Shown here in pieces: positions 8,253 to 17,287 of a stretch of DNA of 64,000 nt. Below the pieces are notes generated by a model. That model made no database searches. It was not told where the DNA came from and was given only the letters and a program-made list of their open reading frames with translations. The translations under genes were made by a program, and so were the position numbers. How positions within the stretch are numbered: position 1 is the stretch's first letter; every line of letters starts with the position of its first letter. Source of the DNA: G963691885 sp963691885 (lineage in GTDB: Bacteria > Pseudomonadota > Alphaproteobacteria > UBA8366 > Aestuariispiraceae); NCBI GenBank assembly GCA_963691885.1, contig OY829843.1:4030001-4094000 (forward strand), in the 5' to 3' direction.

Positions 8253-10628
8253 TTGATCGGACAGGGTCTTTTCCGGCTGTCAGTTCTGGCAGGGGCGGCG
8301 TTTGCGTCTGCTCTGTTTTTTGCTGCGCCCGTAGCCTATTCACAGACCCAGCCATCGATCATTATCGAACCGCAGCCAGCAGAGGGCGCGGGCCCCAGAC
8401 TGACCACACCGACACCGTCAGCACCGGCGCCAGGTACGCCTCTGATTGACCAAATTGTCGTTGAAGGGGCCCAACGTATCGACCCTGAAACGGTCCTTTC
8501 ATATCTCAATATCAGAGAGGGCGACCCGTTCTCGGGTTCTGTAATCAACGACTCGCTGAAAACGCTTTTCGGCACAGGCCTTTTTGCGGATGTGACAATT
8601 CGCCAGCAGGGAAATGATCTGATCGTTCGTGTTGTTGAAAATCCCATCATCAATCGCATCGCTTTTGAAGGTAACGACAAGATCACTGCGGAAGTGCTTG
8701 AAGCTGAAGTGCAATTGCGTCCTCGCGTGGTTTATACCCGCACAAGGGTCCAGAACGATGTGCGCCGAATTCTTGATGTCTATCGCCGCAGTGGACGTTT
8801 CGCAGCGACGGTTGAGCCAAAGGTCATTCAGCTTGAACAAAACCGCGTCGATCTTGTGTTTGAGGTGATTGAGGGTCCGGTAACCGGTATCGAAAAGATC
8901 AGTTTCATCGGGAACCGTTTCTTCTCTGACAGTTCGCTCCGTTCGGTCCTCGCGACCAAGGAAAGCCGTTGGTATCGCTTCTTCAGTGGTTCCGATACCT
9001 ACGACCCTGATCGTTTGACCTTCGACCGTGAATTGCTGCGCCGGTTCTATCTGGCGAGTGGTTTCGTGGATTTCCGCGTTGTTTCTGCTGTTGCTGAGTT
9101 GAGCGAAGACCGCGAGAGTTTTTACGTCACCTTTACGATTGACGAGGGTGAACGCTACGATTTCGGGACATTTGACGTTGTTTCTGAAATCCCGGATGTT
9201 GCAGCCGAACCGCTGGTGGAGATCATCGAGCTGGAAAGCGGCGAACACTATAATGCGGATTTGGTCGATGACACGGTCCTTGCATTGACAAATGCTGTCG
9301 GTGATCTGGGATATGCCTTTGTTGACGTCCGTCCTGACGTATCTCGAAACCCGGAAGAAAAGATTATCGATCTGGTCTTCAACATTGGTGAAGCGCCACG
9401 GGTCTTTGTGGAACGGATCGACATTCGGGGTAATGTTCGCACGCTTGACCGCGTTCTGCGCCGTGAATTCCAATTGGTGGAAGGGGATGCGTTCAACTCG
9501 TCCAAGCTGCGTCGTTCTCGGGATCGTCTTCGCGGTCTCGGCTTCTTCAGCAGCGTTGAGGTCAACAATATTCCGGGCAGCACACCCGATAAGACGGTTG
9601 TGCAGGTCGATGTCGAAGAACAGTCGACCGGTGAGTTGAGCCTGGGTGCTGGTTTCTCCACGAATAGTGGGGCTCTCGCCGAGATTGGGATCCGTGAGCG
9701 TAACCTTCTTGGTAAGGGGCAAGACCTGAACGCTGCGATCACGCTCGCGCAGGAAGAGACCGGTATCGATTTGAGCTTTACCGAACCATATTTCCTGGAC
9801 CGTGAACTGTCTGGCGGCTTTGATATTTTCTATTCGGTGACGGACAACCAGGATGAGAGTTCATTTGACCTGCAGCGCAATGGGGGCGCTCTGCGTCTCG
9901 GTTATGCGATCACCGATCGGTGGAGCCAGCGTCTGTTCTATCGCCTAAGCCAGGATACCATCGAAAATGTGGACGCCAACGCGTCGGCGGCAATTCGCCA
10001 GGAAGAGGGCAAATCCACACGCTCCATCATCGGGCAGACTCTGTTCTATGATGTCAGAAACAGTCGGGTGGATCCAACCTCCGGCTATATTTTGAGTTTC
10101 GGAACAGACATTGCCGGTCTCGGCGGTGACGTGGATTATTATAAACTGACCGCCGATGCCAATTATTACTACGGCTTTACCGATGACATTCTTGGGGTCT
10201 TGCGGGGTGAGGTGGGCTTTATCGACGGGATCAGTGACGAAGTTCGAATAAGTGACCGCTTTCGTCTCGGTGGCGACAATCTGCGTGGTTTTGAATCCTC
10301 TGGTGTTGGTCCGCGTGATACGGCAACAGATGACAGTCTAGGCGGTCAGCATTTGGCGCGGGGCAGCGCGGAGGTATTGTTCCCAATTGGCTTGCCCGAA
10401 GAATTCGGGATCAAAGGTGCTGTATTCTCTGATGTTGGAACGCTTACAGAAATCGATGATTCGGGAACCGGCATTGTCGATACAGGTTCGATCCGTGCGT
10501 CGGCCGGTGTAGGCGTGAACTGGGTTTCGCCCTTTGGGCCAATTCGTGTCGATTTCAGTCAGGCAATCCTTAAGGAAGACCACGATCAGGAAGAGTTCTT
10601 CCGGTTCAGTTTTGGCACGCGGTTTTGA
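8253..10628 (+). CDS. bamA: outer membrane protein assembly factor BamA
   Basis: Omp85 insertase of the BAM complex in the outer membrane, about 791 residues. A signal peptide (hydrophobic FRLSVLAGAAFASALFF, ending near AYSQ) is followed by five POTRA repeats (first starting IDQIVVEGAQRI) and a C-terminal beta-barrel. The barrel has RFRLGGDNLRGFESSGVGPRD, the VRGF-type lid motif, and ends with FSFGTRF, a beta-signal with terminal Phe. There is no ATG before the signal peptide. TTG 8253 with GGGAG eight bases upstream is the best start; TTG 8235 and GTG 8238 are in frame alternatives. Neighbours rseP and skp fit the role. Confidence 0.97.
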   Translation: MIGQGLFRLSVLAGAAFASALFFAAPVAYSQTQPSIIIEPQPAEGAGPRLTTPTPSAPAPGTPLIDQIVVEGAQRIDPETVLSYLNIREGDPFSGSVINDSLKTLFGTGLFADVTIRQQGNDLIVRVVENPIINRIAFEGNDKITAEVLEAEVQLRPRVVYTRTRVQNDVRRILDVYRRSGRFAATVEPKVIQLEQNRVDLVFEVIEGPVTGIEKISFIGNRFFSDSSLRSVLATKESRWYRFFSGSDTYDPDRLTFDRELLRRFYLASGFVDFRVVSAVAELSEDRESFYVTFTIDEGERYDFGTFDVVSEIPDVAAEPLVEIIELESGEHYNADLVDDTVLALTNAVGDLGYAFVDVRPDVSRNPEEKIIDLVFNIGEAPRVFVERIDIRGNVRTLDRVLRREFQLVEGDAFNSSKLRRSRDRLRGLGFFSSVEVNNIPGSTPDKTVVQVDVEEQSTGELSLGAGFSTNSGALAEIGIRERNLLGKGQDLNAAITLAQEETGIDLSFTEPYFLDRELSGGFDIFYSVTDNQDESSFDLQRNGGALRLGYAITDRWSQRLFYRLSQDTIENVDANASAAIRQEEGKSTRSIIGQTLFYDVRNSRVDPTSGYILSFGTDIAGLGGDVDYYKLTADANYYYGFTDDILGVLRGEVGFIDGISDEVRISDRFRLGGDNLRGFESSGVGPRDTATDDSLGGQHLARGSAEVLFPIGLPEEFGIKGAVFSDVGTLTEIDDSGTGIVDTGSIRASAGVGVNWVSPFGPIRVDFSQAILKEDHDQEEFFRFSFGTRF

Positions 10629-10745
10629 CCGCAATAGCTTGCCCTTCAACCAGTGTGTATGGCCGTGTAGATCTCCGAGCAATATTGCCGTTTTGCCGGT
10701 ACTGTTCAGAGCGGCGCTGAATTCTTAATCTTTAAGTAGGAAAGT

Positions 10746-11321
10746 ATGATGTCGAAGCCACGACGCCTTTTTTCGCAGGTATTTGCGCTCTTCACCGGCT
10801 TGTTGTTTGTCGTTGCTCTGCCTGCGCATTCACAAACACTGCCATCACCTGTAATTGCTGTAATCGATATGAATGGTGTCGAACGCCAATCTGAGGCGTG
10901 GAAAAGCCTGCGTCAGCAAATGGAAGTTCTGAGCAGTGAGCATCAGGCACAGCTGAAAGTTCAGCAGAGTGAGTTGGAGGAAGAACAGCGTCAGCTGTTG
11001 TCCCAGCAGAATCTCTTGGCGGCCGATGTGTTTGCATCCCGGCAGCAGGAGTTCCGGAACAAGCTAGCGGAACTTCAAAAACAGGCGAGGGAAAGAAAAC
11101 TTGGCCTGGAACGTGTTTACGCGAACGCGCGTCAGCAGATCCGCACGGCCCTGACTGAAGTTTCGGCGGAAATTGCTCGGGAACGCGGGGTCAATTTGAT
11201 GCTGAACATCTCGAGAGATGACGCCACTATTTCCTTTGTAGATAAAAATATGCTGGTATCAGAAGAAGCACTGAAGCGTCTGAATGACAGATTGTCTTCT
11301 GTCCAGGTCAAGGTCGAATAA
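10746..11321 (+). CDS. skp: OmpH/Skp family periplasmic chaperone
   Basis: Periplasmic chaperone for outer-membrane proteins, 191 residues. A signal peptide (FALFTGLLFVVALPAHSQ) precedes the OmpH domain (PVIAVIDMNGVERQSEAWKSL) with its long Gln/Glu-rich coiled coil (residues ~60-130), which forms the tentacles of Skp. It is slightly longer than E. coli Skp (161 residues). The ATG at 10746 follows AGTAGGAAAGT. Location between bamA and lpxD is the conserved one. Confidence 0.94.
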   Translation: MMSKPRRLFSQVFALFTGLLFVVALPAHSQTLPSPVIAVIDMNGVERQSEAWKSLRQQMEVLSSEHQAQLKVQQSELEEEQRQLLSQQNLLAADVFASRQQEFRNKLAELQKQARERKLGLERVYANARQQIRTALTEVSAEIARERGVNLMLNISRDDATISFVDKNMLVSEEALKRLNDRLSSVQVKVE

Positions 11322-11332
11322 GGAACAACAAG

Positions 11333-12367
11333 ATGGCCGATCCGCGTTTTTTCCAGAAAGTGGGACCGTTCTCTATTAGTGATTTGGCTCGGATAGGCGA
11401 ATGCGAAGTCGGCACACCGGATAGCGAAGACCGTGTCATACAGGACACCGCAACACTGGGCGACGCGACCGCAGATCAGGTCAGTTTTCTGGATAACAGA
11501 AAATACGTGCCAATGTTGAGCCAATCTGGTGCAGGTGCCTGCGTCATGAAACCAGGCGACGCGATCCATGCGCCTGATGGCATGGCACTACTCCTGTCAC
11601 CCGCACCGTACCGATCCTTCGCACTGATCACGCAGGCTTTCTATCCGACCCCGGGACCGGTTCCCGCGGTTCACCAAAGCGCAGTTGTCGATGATAGTGC
11701 CGTCCTTGGTGACGGGTGCCAGATTGATGCAGGCGCAGTGATCGGGGCCGGTGTGAAACTGGGCGATGGCGTTCATGTCGGTGCCAATGCGGTTCTAACT
11801 GGCAACGTAACTGTTGGCGCCCGAACACGCATTGGGCCCAATGCCTCTCTCGAATTCTGTGATATTGGCGCTGACGTACAGATCCATGCGGGTGTACGCA
11901 TTGGTACACGGGGATTTGGCTTTGCAATGGATCCACGAGGGCATGTCGAACTGCCACAATTGGGTCGCGTTGTCATAGGGGATCATGTTGAAATCGGTGC
12001 GAACAGTACGGTGGATCGCGGTATGGGGCCTGATACAAAGATCGGGGCAGGCACAAAGATTGATAATCTTGTCCAAATCGCCCACAACGTCGTGATCGGC
12101 AAGAATTGTGTTTTGGCCGCGATGACAGGTGTTGCTGGCAGTGCGGAACTGGAGGATTTTGTGATTGTCGGTGCGCAGGTTGGTATCGCCGGACATATCA
12201 AATTGGGTGCCGGGACGCAGGTCGCCGGCAAATCGGGTGTGGCGAAATCGACGGAACGGGGGGCACGTATCGCCGGCATCCCGGCCGTCGCCCATCGGGA
12301 CTGGATCAAGCAGAACATCATATTGGACAGAATGACAAAAAAACGTAAGGACGGATCAGATGGCTGA
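11333..12367 (+). CDS. lpxD: UDP-3-O-acyl-glucosamine N-acyltransferase
   Basis: Third acylation step of lipid A synthesis, 344 residues. An N-terminal LpxD domain is followed by many left-handed beta-helix hexapeptide repeats (residues ~115-300). The catalytic His region appears as DNLVQIAHNVVIGKNC with VGIAGH. ATG 11333 follows AAGGAACAACAAG. The stop overlaps the fabZ start by 8 bases, so translation is coupled. Confidence 0.97.
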   Translation: MADPRFFQKVGPFSISDLARIGECEVGTPDSEDRVIQDTATLGDATADQVSFLDNRKYVPMLSQSGAGACVMKPGDAIHAPDGMALLLSPAPYRSFALITQAFYPTPGPVPAVHQSAVVDDSAVLGDGCQIDAGAVIGAGVKLGDGVHVGANAVLTGNVTVGARTRIGPNASLEFCDIGADVQIHAGVRIGTRGFGFAMDPRGHVELPQLGRVVIGDHVEIGANSTVDRGMGPDTKIGAGTKIDNLVQIAHNVVIGKNCVLAAMTGVAGSAELEDFVIVGAQVGIAGHIKLGAGTQVAGKSGVAKSTERGARIAGIPAVAHRDWIKQNIILDRMTKKRKDGSDG

Positions 12368-12824
12368 ATCGGACGCAACAACCTCGGACATCATTGATGT
12401 CAACCAGATCATGCAGCGGATACCTCATCGCTATCCGCTGTTATTGGTGGATCGCGTGACCGAATTCGTTCCCAACGAAAGTGCCGTTGGTATCAAGAAT
12501 GTCACCGCGTCTGAGCCTCATTTCCAGGGGCATTTTCCGCAACGCCCAATCATGCCGGGTGTTTTGATTGTGGAAAGCATGGCCCAGACCGCTGCCGTTT
12601 TGGTCGTGAGCACATTGGGGGCGGAAAGCGAAGGCAAACTTGTTTATTTCATGTCGATTGACGAGTGCAAGTTCCGCCAGCCTGTCGAACCCGGGGATCA
12701 ATTGCGCGTCCATGTCCAGAAGAAACAGAGCCGGGGGCCGGTATGGAAGTTTGAAGGCAAGGCCTATGTCGATGGCAAGCTTGTCGCTGAAGCCCTGTTC
12801 GCCGCCATGATCAGGGATCGTTGA
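12360..12824 (+). CDS. fabZ: 3-hydroxyacyl-[acyl-carrier-protein] dehydratase FabZ
   Basis: Hot-dog-fold dehydratase of fatty-acid elongation, 154 residues. It has IPHRYPLLLVDRV near the N terminus and the active-site HFQGHFPQRPIMPGVLIVESMAQ with catalytic His and Glu. It overlaps lpxD by 8 bases and lpxA at TGATG, a fully coupled lipid A/fatty-acid unit in which FabZ and LpxA/D compete for hydroxyacyl-ACP. Confidence 0.98.
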   Translation: MAESDATTSDIIDVNQIMQRIPHRYPLLLVDRVTEFVPNESAVGIKNVTASEPHFQGHFPQRPIMPGVLIVESMAQTAAVLVVSTLGAESEGKLVYFMSIDECKFRQPVEPGDQLRVHVQKKQSRGPVWKFEGKAYVDGKLVAEALFAAMIRDR

Positions 12825-13624
12825 TGACTGATATACACCCAAGTGCTGTTGTTGATCCCGCCGCGACCCTTGGGGATGGCGTCAAGATTGGGCCGTTTTG
12901 TGTCGTTGGTCCCGAGGTAACGCTGGGGGCCGGTGTCACGCTGCATTCTCATGTCGTGGTTGATGGCATCACCGAAGTGGGTGCCGAGACCCAGATTTTT
13001 CCTTTTGCATCAATTGGTACGATTCCCCAGGATCTTAAATTCGGCGGAGAACAATCTCGCCTGATTATTGGGGAACGTAACCGCATCCGTGAACATGTCA
13101 CGATGAACCCTGGAACAGAGGGCGGCGGAATGGAGACCCGTGTCGGCGACGACGGGTTGTTTATGATGTCAAGCCATGTTGCTCATGACTGTATCGTTGG
13201 AAATAACGTCATTCTGGCAAACAACGCGACGCTGGCCGGTCATGTGGTCGTTGGTGATTTCGCGATCCTCGGTGGTTTGTCCGCTGTGCATCAGTTTGTT
13301 CGCATCGGCCATCACGCCATGGTGGGCGGCATGTCAGGCGTCGAAAACGATGTTATCCCCTATGGTTCGGTTATGGGCGACCGCGCGCGACTAAGCGGCC
13401 TGAACATTGTCGGGTTGAAGCGGCGCGGGTTTAACAAGGAGGACGTCCATTCCTTGCGGCGTGCCTATCGCATGATGTTTGCGGATGAGGGGACCATGTC
13501 TGAACGCCTGGCAGATGTGCGCAAACTATTCGATGGAAACGACGCCGTAATGGATGTGGTTGACTTCATGACAGATGCTTCGTCTCGCGGGTTGACGCAG
13601 CCTCGGGTTGGGCATGCAGACTAA
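12824..13624 (+). CDS. lpxA: acyl-ACP--UDP-N-acetylglucosamine O-acyltransferase
   Basis: First enzyme of lipid A synthesis, 266 residues, trimeric left-handed beta-helix. Hexapeptide repeats run through residues ~1-190 (IHPSAVVDPAATLGDGVKIGPFCVVG). The catalytic region MMSSHVAHDCIVGNN (His in VAHDC) and the C-terminal helical domain with GLKRRGF are visible. I use ATG 12824, which overlaps the fabZ TGA, not the TTG three bases upstream. The end overlaps lpxI by 11 bases. Confidence 0.97.
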   Translation: MTDIHPSAVVDPAATLGDGVKIGPFCVVGPEVTLGAGVTLHSHVVVDGITEVGAETQIFPFASIGTIPQDLKFGGEQSRLIIGERNRIREHVTMNPGTEGGGMETRVGDDGLFMMSSHVAHDCIVGNNVILANNATLAGHVVVGDFAILGGLSAVHQFVRIGHHAMVGGMSGVENDVIPYGSVMGDRARLSGLNIVGLKRRGFNKEDVHSLRRAYRMMFADEGTMSERLADVRKLFDGNDAVMDVVDFMTDASSRGLTQPRVGHAD

Positions 13625-14438
13625 ACTGGGCGTCATCGCCGGGGGCGGGGATTTACCGGCCCGGATCTGTCAGGCCTGTGTGGATCGCAATCGTCCGGTC
13701 TTTGCCATCGCGCTGAAAGGGCAGGCGGATCTTTCCCTGCTGCAACCCTTTTCGTATGTTGAACTGCCTCTGGGGTCCGTTGGTGGGGCCATTGAGCGTT
13801 TCAAGGCCGAAGGTGTTGAGGAAATTGTCATGGTTGGCCGGGTAAAGCGGCCAAGCCTGACCCAGTTGCGCCTTGATGCCGAAGCCATGAAACTGTTCAC
13901 AAAAATTGGCATGAAGGCGTTTGGGGATGACGCCCTTCTTACCAATATCATTGAATATTTTGAAAAAGAACACGGCTTCCGGATTTGCTCTGTAGATGAT
14001 GTTCTGGGTCCGACCGGCGTGAAACCGGGCATTCTGACAGAAACACGACCGGACGATACAGCAGAACGCGATATCGCCCGTGGATTAGATGTTTTGCGGG
14101 CGATGGGACCGGTCGATGTTGGTCAGTCGGTTGTGGTGCAACAAGGCATCGTGCTGGGCGTCGAAGCGATTGAGGGAACCGACGCAATGATCGCGCGTGC
14201 AGGCAGTCTGGCCCGGGACGGGGCAGGGGCCGTCCTGGTGAAAATGGCGAAGCCGGACCAGGATACACGTGTTGATATGCCTACAATTGGCCTGGAAACC
14301 ATACGCAATGTTGCCACGGCCGGGTTCCGCGGCATTGCGATAGAGGCAGGCCGCACAATTGTTGTCGATCCAAAGGATACGGCTGGGGAAGCAGACCGAC
14401 TGGGTGTCTTCATCATCGCCATCGACACTGAGAAATGA
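13614..14438 (+). CDS. lpxI: UDP-2,3-diacylglucosamine pyrophosphatase LpxI
   Basis: LpxI (DUF1009) hydrolyses UDP-2,3-diacylglucosamine to lipid X, replacing LpxH in alphaproteobacteria; 274 residues. The N terminus KLGVIAGGGDLPARI and the C-terminal KMAKPDQDTRVDMPTIGLETIRN are family signatures, the latter holding the catalytic Asp region. ATG 13614 lies within the lpxA 3' end; an in-frame TTG two codons upstream is less likely. The lpxB ATG overlaps its TGA. Confidence 0.95.
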   Translation: MQTKLGVIAGGGDLPARICQACVDRNRPVFAIALKGQADLSLLQPFSYVELPLGSVGGAIERFKAEGVEEIVMVGRVKRPSLTQLRLDAEAMKLFTKIGMKAFGDDALLTNIIEYFEKEHGFRICSVDDVLGPTGVKPGILTETRPDDTAERDIARGLDVLRAMGPVDVGQSVVVQQGIVLGVEAIEGTDAMIARAGSLARDGAGAVLVKMAKPDQDTRVDMPTIGLETIRNVATAGFRGIAIEAGRTIVVDPKDTAGEADRLGVFIIAIDTEK

Positions 14439-15637
14439 ATGATAACCGGAACCGGGATCTGAAGATCTTTATCGTTGCCGGTGAGATGTCGGGTGACGCG
14501 CTCGGTGGTCGTCTGATGACTGCACTACAATCGATCTCAGCCCCGAAACAGATTGAGTTTTACGGCATTGGTGGCGAGGCGATGGAGGCTGCTGGCCTGA
14601 AAAGCCAGTTTCCAATGTCCGAACTCTCCATCATGGGACTGCTGGAAATCGTCCCTCATATCAGACAGTTGTTGCGCAGGCTGGATGAGACGGCAAAGGC
14701 GATCGAGGCGATCAATCCTGATGTGATTGTGACGATCGATTCACCTGGGTTTACCCACCGCCTGGTATCCCGCCTTAAAAGCCGGGATATCCCGCGTATT
14801 CACTATGTCGCCCCCTCTGTATGGGCGTGGAAACCCAAACGCGTACACAAGTACAAAGCCCATTTTGATCACCTGATGGCACTTTTGCCCTTTGAACCGA
14901 AGTATTTTGAAGCTGTCGGACTACCCTGTAGCTTTGTTGGCCATTCCGTACTTGAATCCGGGGCGGATGAAGGGAACGGCAGCGCCTTTCGCGAGCGTCA
15001 TAATATCCCGTCCGCGGCGCGCCTTCTCTGTATGCTGCCGGGCAGCCGCAAGGGTGAGGTGACACGCCACATCGCGCCCTTCAAGAAGGCAGTGGAGTTG
15101 TTGATCGAAAACAGCGGGACAGAATCCGGGCCTCTCCATTGCGTCATACCAACCGTCCCGCATCTTGAAGGATTGGTTCGGGATCTGATCGGGGATTGGC
15201 ACGTGCCGACTGTCCTTTTCAGCGACACAGGCCTGAAATTCGACGCAATGGCGGCCAGCAACGTGGCTCTTGCCGCCTCTGGGACGGTTTCGTTGGAATT
15301 GGCACTCGCCAGGGTGCCCATGGTCATTGCCTATCGGTTAAATCCAATCACGCATTTCATGGTCGACCGCATGGTCCTGATCCGTCAGGCGAGCCTACTA
15401 AACTATATCGAGGTGTTGGCGGGAAGGGCGCCGCCGATCCCTGAGCACCTGCAGAATGACTGTATTCCAGAGCGCCTCAGCCGAGATCTGGAACAGCTCT
15501 TGAGTACAGGGGGAGTGGCCCAGATCGAGCGTCTTTCAACGCCCTTGCGGGCACTCAGCCCCGCTGGAGGCGGAAAGCCCAGCGAGACCGCTGCCCAAAC
15601 CGTGTTAGACGTCATAAAAAAAGCGGCCCCGAATTGA
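14435..15637 (+). CDS. lpxB: lipid-A-disaccharide synthase
   Basis: Glycosyltransferase (GT19) that joins lipid X with UDP-diacylglucosamine, 400 residues, membrane-associated. Motifs: FIVAGEMSGDALGG at the N terminus, DSPGFTHRL, APSVWAWKPKRV, LPGSRKGEV and the C-terminal ALAASGTVSLELAL. ATG 14435 overlaps the lpxI stop (ATGA). Its TGA at 15635-15637 lies inside the loop of the terminator shared with gltA. Confidence 0.97.
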   Translation: MNDNRNRDLKIFIVAGEMSGDALGGRLMTALQSISAPKQIEFYGIGGEAMEAAGLKSQFPMSELSIMGLLEIVPHIRQLLRRLDETAKAIEAINPDVIVTIDSPGFTHRLVSRLKSRDIPRIHYVAPSVWAWKPKRVHKYKAHFDHLMALLPFEPKYFEAVGLPCSFVGHSVLESGADEGNGSAFRERHNIPSAARLLCMLPGSRKGEVTRHIAPFKKAVELLIENSGTESGPLHCVIPTVPHLEGLVRDLIGDWHVPTVLFSDTGLKFDAMAASNVALAASGTVSLELALARVPMVIAYRLNPITHFMVDRMVLIRQASLLNYIEVLAGRAPPIPEHLQNDCIPERLSRDLEQLLSTGGVAQIERLSTPLRALSPAGGGKPSETAAQTVLDVIKKAAPN

Positions 15638-15646
15638 GGCCGCTTT
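15620..15646. terminator. bidirectional terminator between lpxB and gltA
   Basis: A 9-bp perfect stem (AAAGCGGCC at 15620-15628, GGCCGCTTT at 15638-15646) is flanked by a 7-A run on the left. Read on the minus strand this gives a hairpin followed by TTTTTTT, a strong intrinsic terminator for gltA. On the plus strand it is followed by TTTATAATT and would end the lpxB message. It covers the lpxB stop codon. Confidence 0.85.
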
Positions 15647-15664
15647 ATAATTAAATCCCTAAAT

Positions 15665-16963
15665 TCAGGGCATTTTGAAGTCGCGACCCGGATCACCTGT
15701 ATAGAGCTGGCGGGGACGACCGATCTTCTGATTCGGATCGGTGATCATCTCGTTCCACTGGGCAACCCAGCCGACCGTGCGGGCCAGCGAGAACAGCACG
15801 GTGAACATGCTGGTCGGGAAACCGATCGCTTTCAGGATAATACCGGAATAGAAATCGACATTGGGGAAGAGCTTGCGGCTGACGAAATATTCGTCCTGAA
15901 GGGCAATACGCTCCAACTCGCGGGCCAGTTCCAGAAGCGGATCGTCGATACCCAGTTCATCAAGAACGGCATCAGCACTCTTCTTCAGCACTTTTGCGCG
16001 GGGATCGAAGTTCTTATAAACCCGGTGACCAAAGCCCATCAGGCGGAATGGATCGTCTTTATCCTTGGCCTTGGCCAGATACTCGGGAATCCGGTCTTTG
16101 TGGCCGATTTCGGACAGCATCTCCAGAACAGCTTCGTTCGCACCACCATGAGCGGGGCCCCACAGGCAGGAGATACCGGCCGCGATGCAAGCGAACGGGT
16201 TAGCCCCAGAAGATCCGGCGATCCGGACCGTGGATGTTGACGCGTTTTGTTCGTGGTCTGCATGCAGAATGAAGATCCGATCCATGGCGCGGGCAACAGT
16301 CGGGCTCAATTTGTATTCTTCCGCAGGCACCGAGAAGGTCATATGCAGGAAGTTTTCCGCATAACTCAGTTCGTTCCGGGGATAGATAAAGGGCTGCCCG
16401 ACGGAATACTTATATGCCATGGCCGCAATAGTCGGCATTTTGGCGATCATACGGTGCGACGCGATCATCCGCTGCTTTGGATCATTGATATCGGTTGAGT
16501 CGTGATAGAAGGACGACAGCGCACCAACAACACCAACCAGAATGGCCATCGGATGCGCATCGCGCCGGAAACCGCGATAGAAATTCAGCATCTGTTCGTG
16601 GACCATTGTGTGATAGGTGATGGTGTTTTCGAACTTTGCCTTGGTTTCTGAATCCGGAAGTTCACCGTTCAGCAGCAGATGCGAGACATCCATAAAGTCG
16701 CAATGCTCTGCCAGATCTTCGATCCGGTAGCCGCGATGCAATAAAACACCCTCATCGCCATCGATGTAGGTGATTGCGGATTCGCAGGAACCCGTGGATG
16801 TGAAACCGGGATCAAACGTGAAATACCCTGTCTCAGCATAGAGTTTGCGGACATCAATAACCTTTGGACCTGTTGTCCCCTCCATGACCGGAAAGTCGAA
16901 AGTTTTTCCTGTCGCATGGTCGGTCAATGTGACGTGATTTGCGTTGCCCTTGTCTTCAGCCAT
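15665..16963 (-). CDS. gltA: citrate synthase
   Basis: Type II (hexameric, NADH-sensitive class) citrate synthase, 432 residues, condensing acetyl-CoA with oxaloacetate. Signature residues: the His of LHADHEQNASTS, the GPAHGGANEAV segment, and MGFGHRVYKNFDPRA; a conserved Asp lies in the C-terminal part. The ATG complement ends at 16963 and is preceded on the minus strand by a strong GAGGAGG site. It is monocistronic between a strong terminator and its own promoter region, which contains a striking inverted repeat. Confidence 0.98.
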   Translation of the reverse strand: MAEDKGNANHVTLTDHATGKTFDFPVMEGTTGPKVIDVRKLYAETGYFTFDPGFTSTGSCESAITYIDGDEGVLLHRGYRIEDLAEHCDFMDVSHLLLNGELPDSETKAKFENTITYHTMVHEQMLNFYRGFRRDAHPMAILVGVVGALSSFYHDSTDINDPKQRMIASHRMIAKMPTIAAMAYKYSVGQPFIYPRNELSYAENFLHMTFSVPAEEYKLSPTVARAMDRIFILHADHEQNASTSTVRIAGSSGANPFACIAAGISCLWGPAHGGANEAVLEMLSEIGHKDRIPEYLAKAKDKDDPFRLMGFGHRVYKNFDPRAKVLKKSADAVLDELGIDDPLLELARELERIALQDEYFVSRKLFPNVDFYSGIILKAIGFPTSMFTVLFSLARTVGWVAQWNEMITDPNQKIGRPRQLYTGDPGRDFKMP

Positions 16964-16978
16964 TTTGGCCTCCTCTTC

Positions 16979-17287
16979 ACCAGACTAGATCAACTTGCGT
17001 ATAGTAATACGCGAATAAGTTGATCGAAAATCAACAAATACAGCAACGTAACTGCAGTTAGTTGATTCCAACTAATTGCAGGTTGCTGTAGATCCTCGGC
17101 GAAACGGGTATGCCGCTCCGGCCTTCGATCTGTTTAAACGGGTACCCCAGATCCAGTGGAATCATAGACAGGGCAACCCTCCGACGTTCCGCACTTCTGG
17201 AACGAAGTGCGGGCAAGTCTGAGTGATCCCCCCGTTAGGATACGGCCCCTTCTTATACGCGGGACGGGGGGGTGAAGCAAATGAACA
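16979..17287. other. hairpin-rich gltA-gltX spacer; candidate regulatory or structured RNA
   Basis: No gene is seen in this 309-base spacer, but it has four clear inverted repeats: 16988-17025 (GATCAACTT..GCGTAT / ATACGC..AAGTTGATC), 17041-17088 (CAGCAAC..CTGCAGTTAGTTG / CAACTAATTGCAG..GTTGCTG), 17189-17212 (CCGCACTTC / GAAGTGCGG, overlapping an alternative GTTCC/GGAAC stem) and 17228-17271 (CCCCCCGT / ACGGGGGG). The first lies over the likely gltA promoter. The last two follow gltX and lack T runs. Function unknown. Confidence 0.6.

Noticed and set aside
8499..9722. 407-codon open frame on the minus strand inside bamA
   Set aside because: It is fully antisense to a clear BamA gene, has no recognisable domain, and its length follows from the codon bias of bamA.
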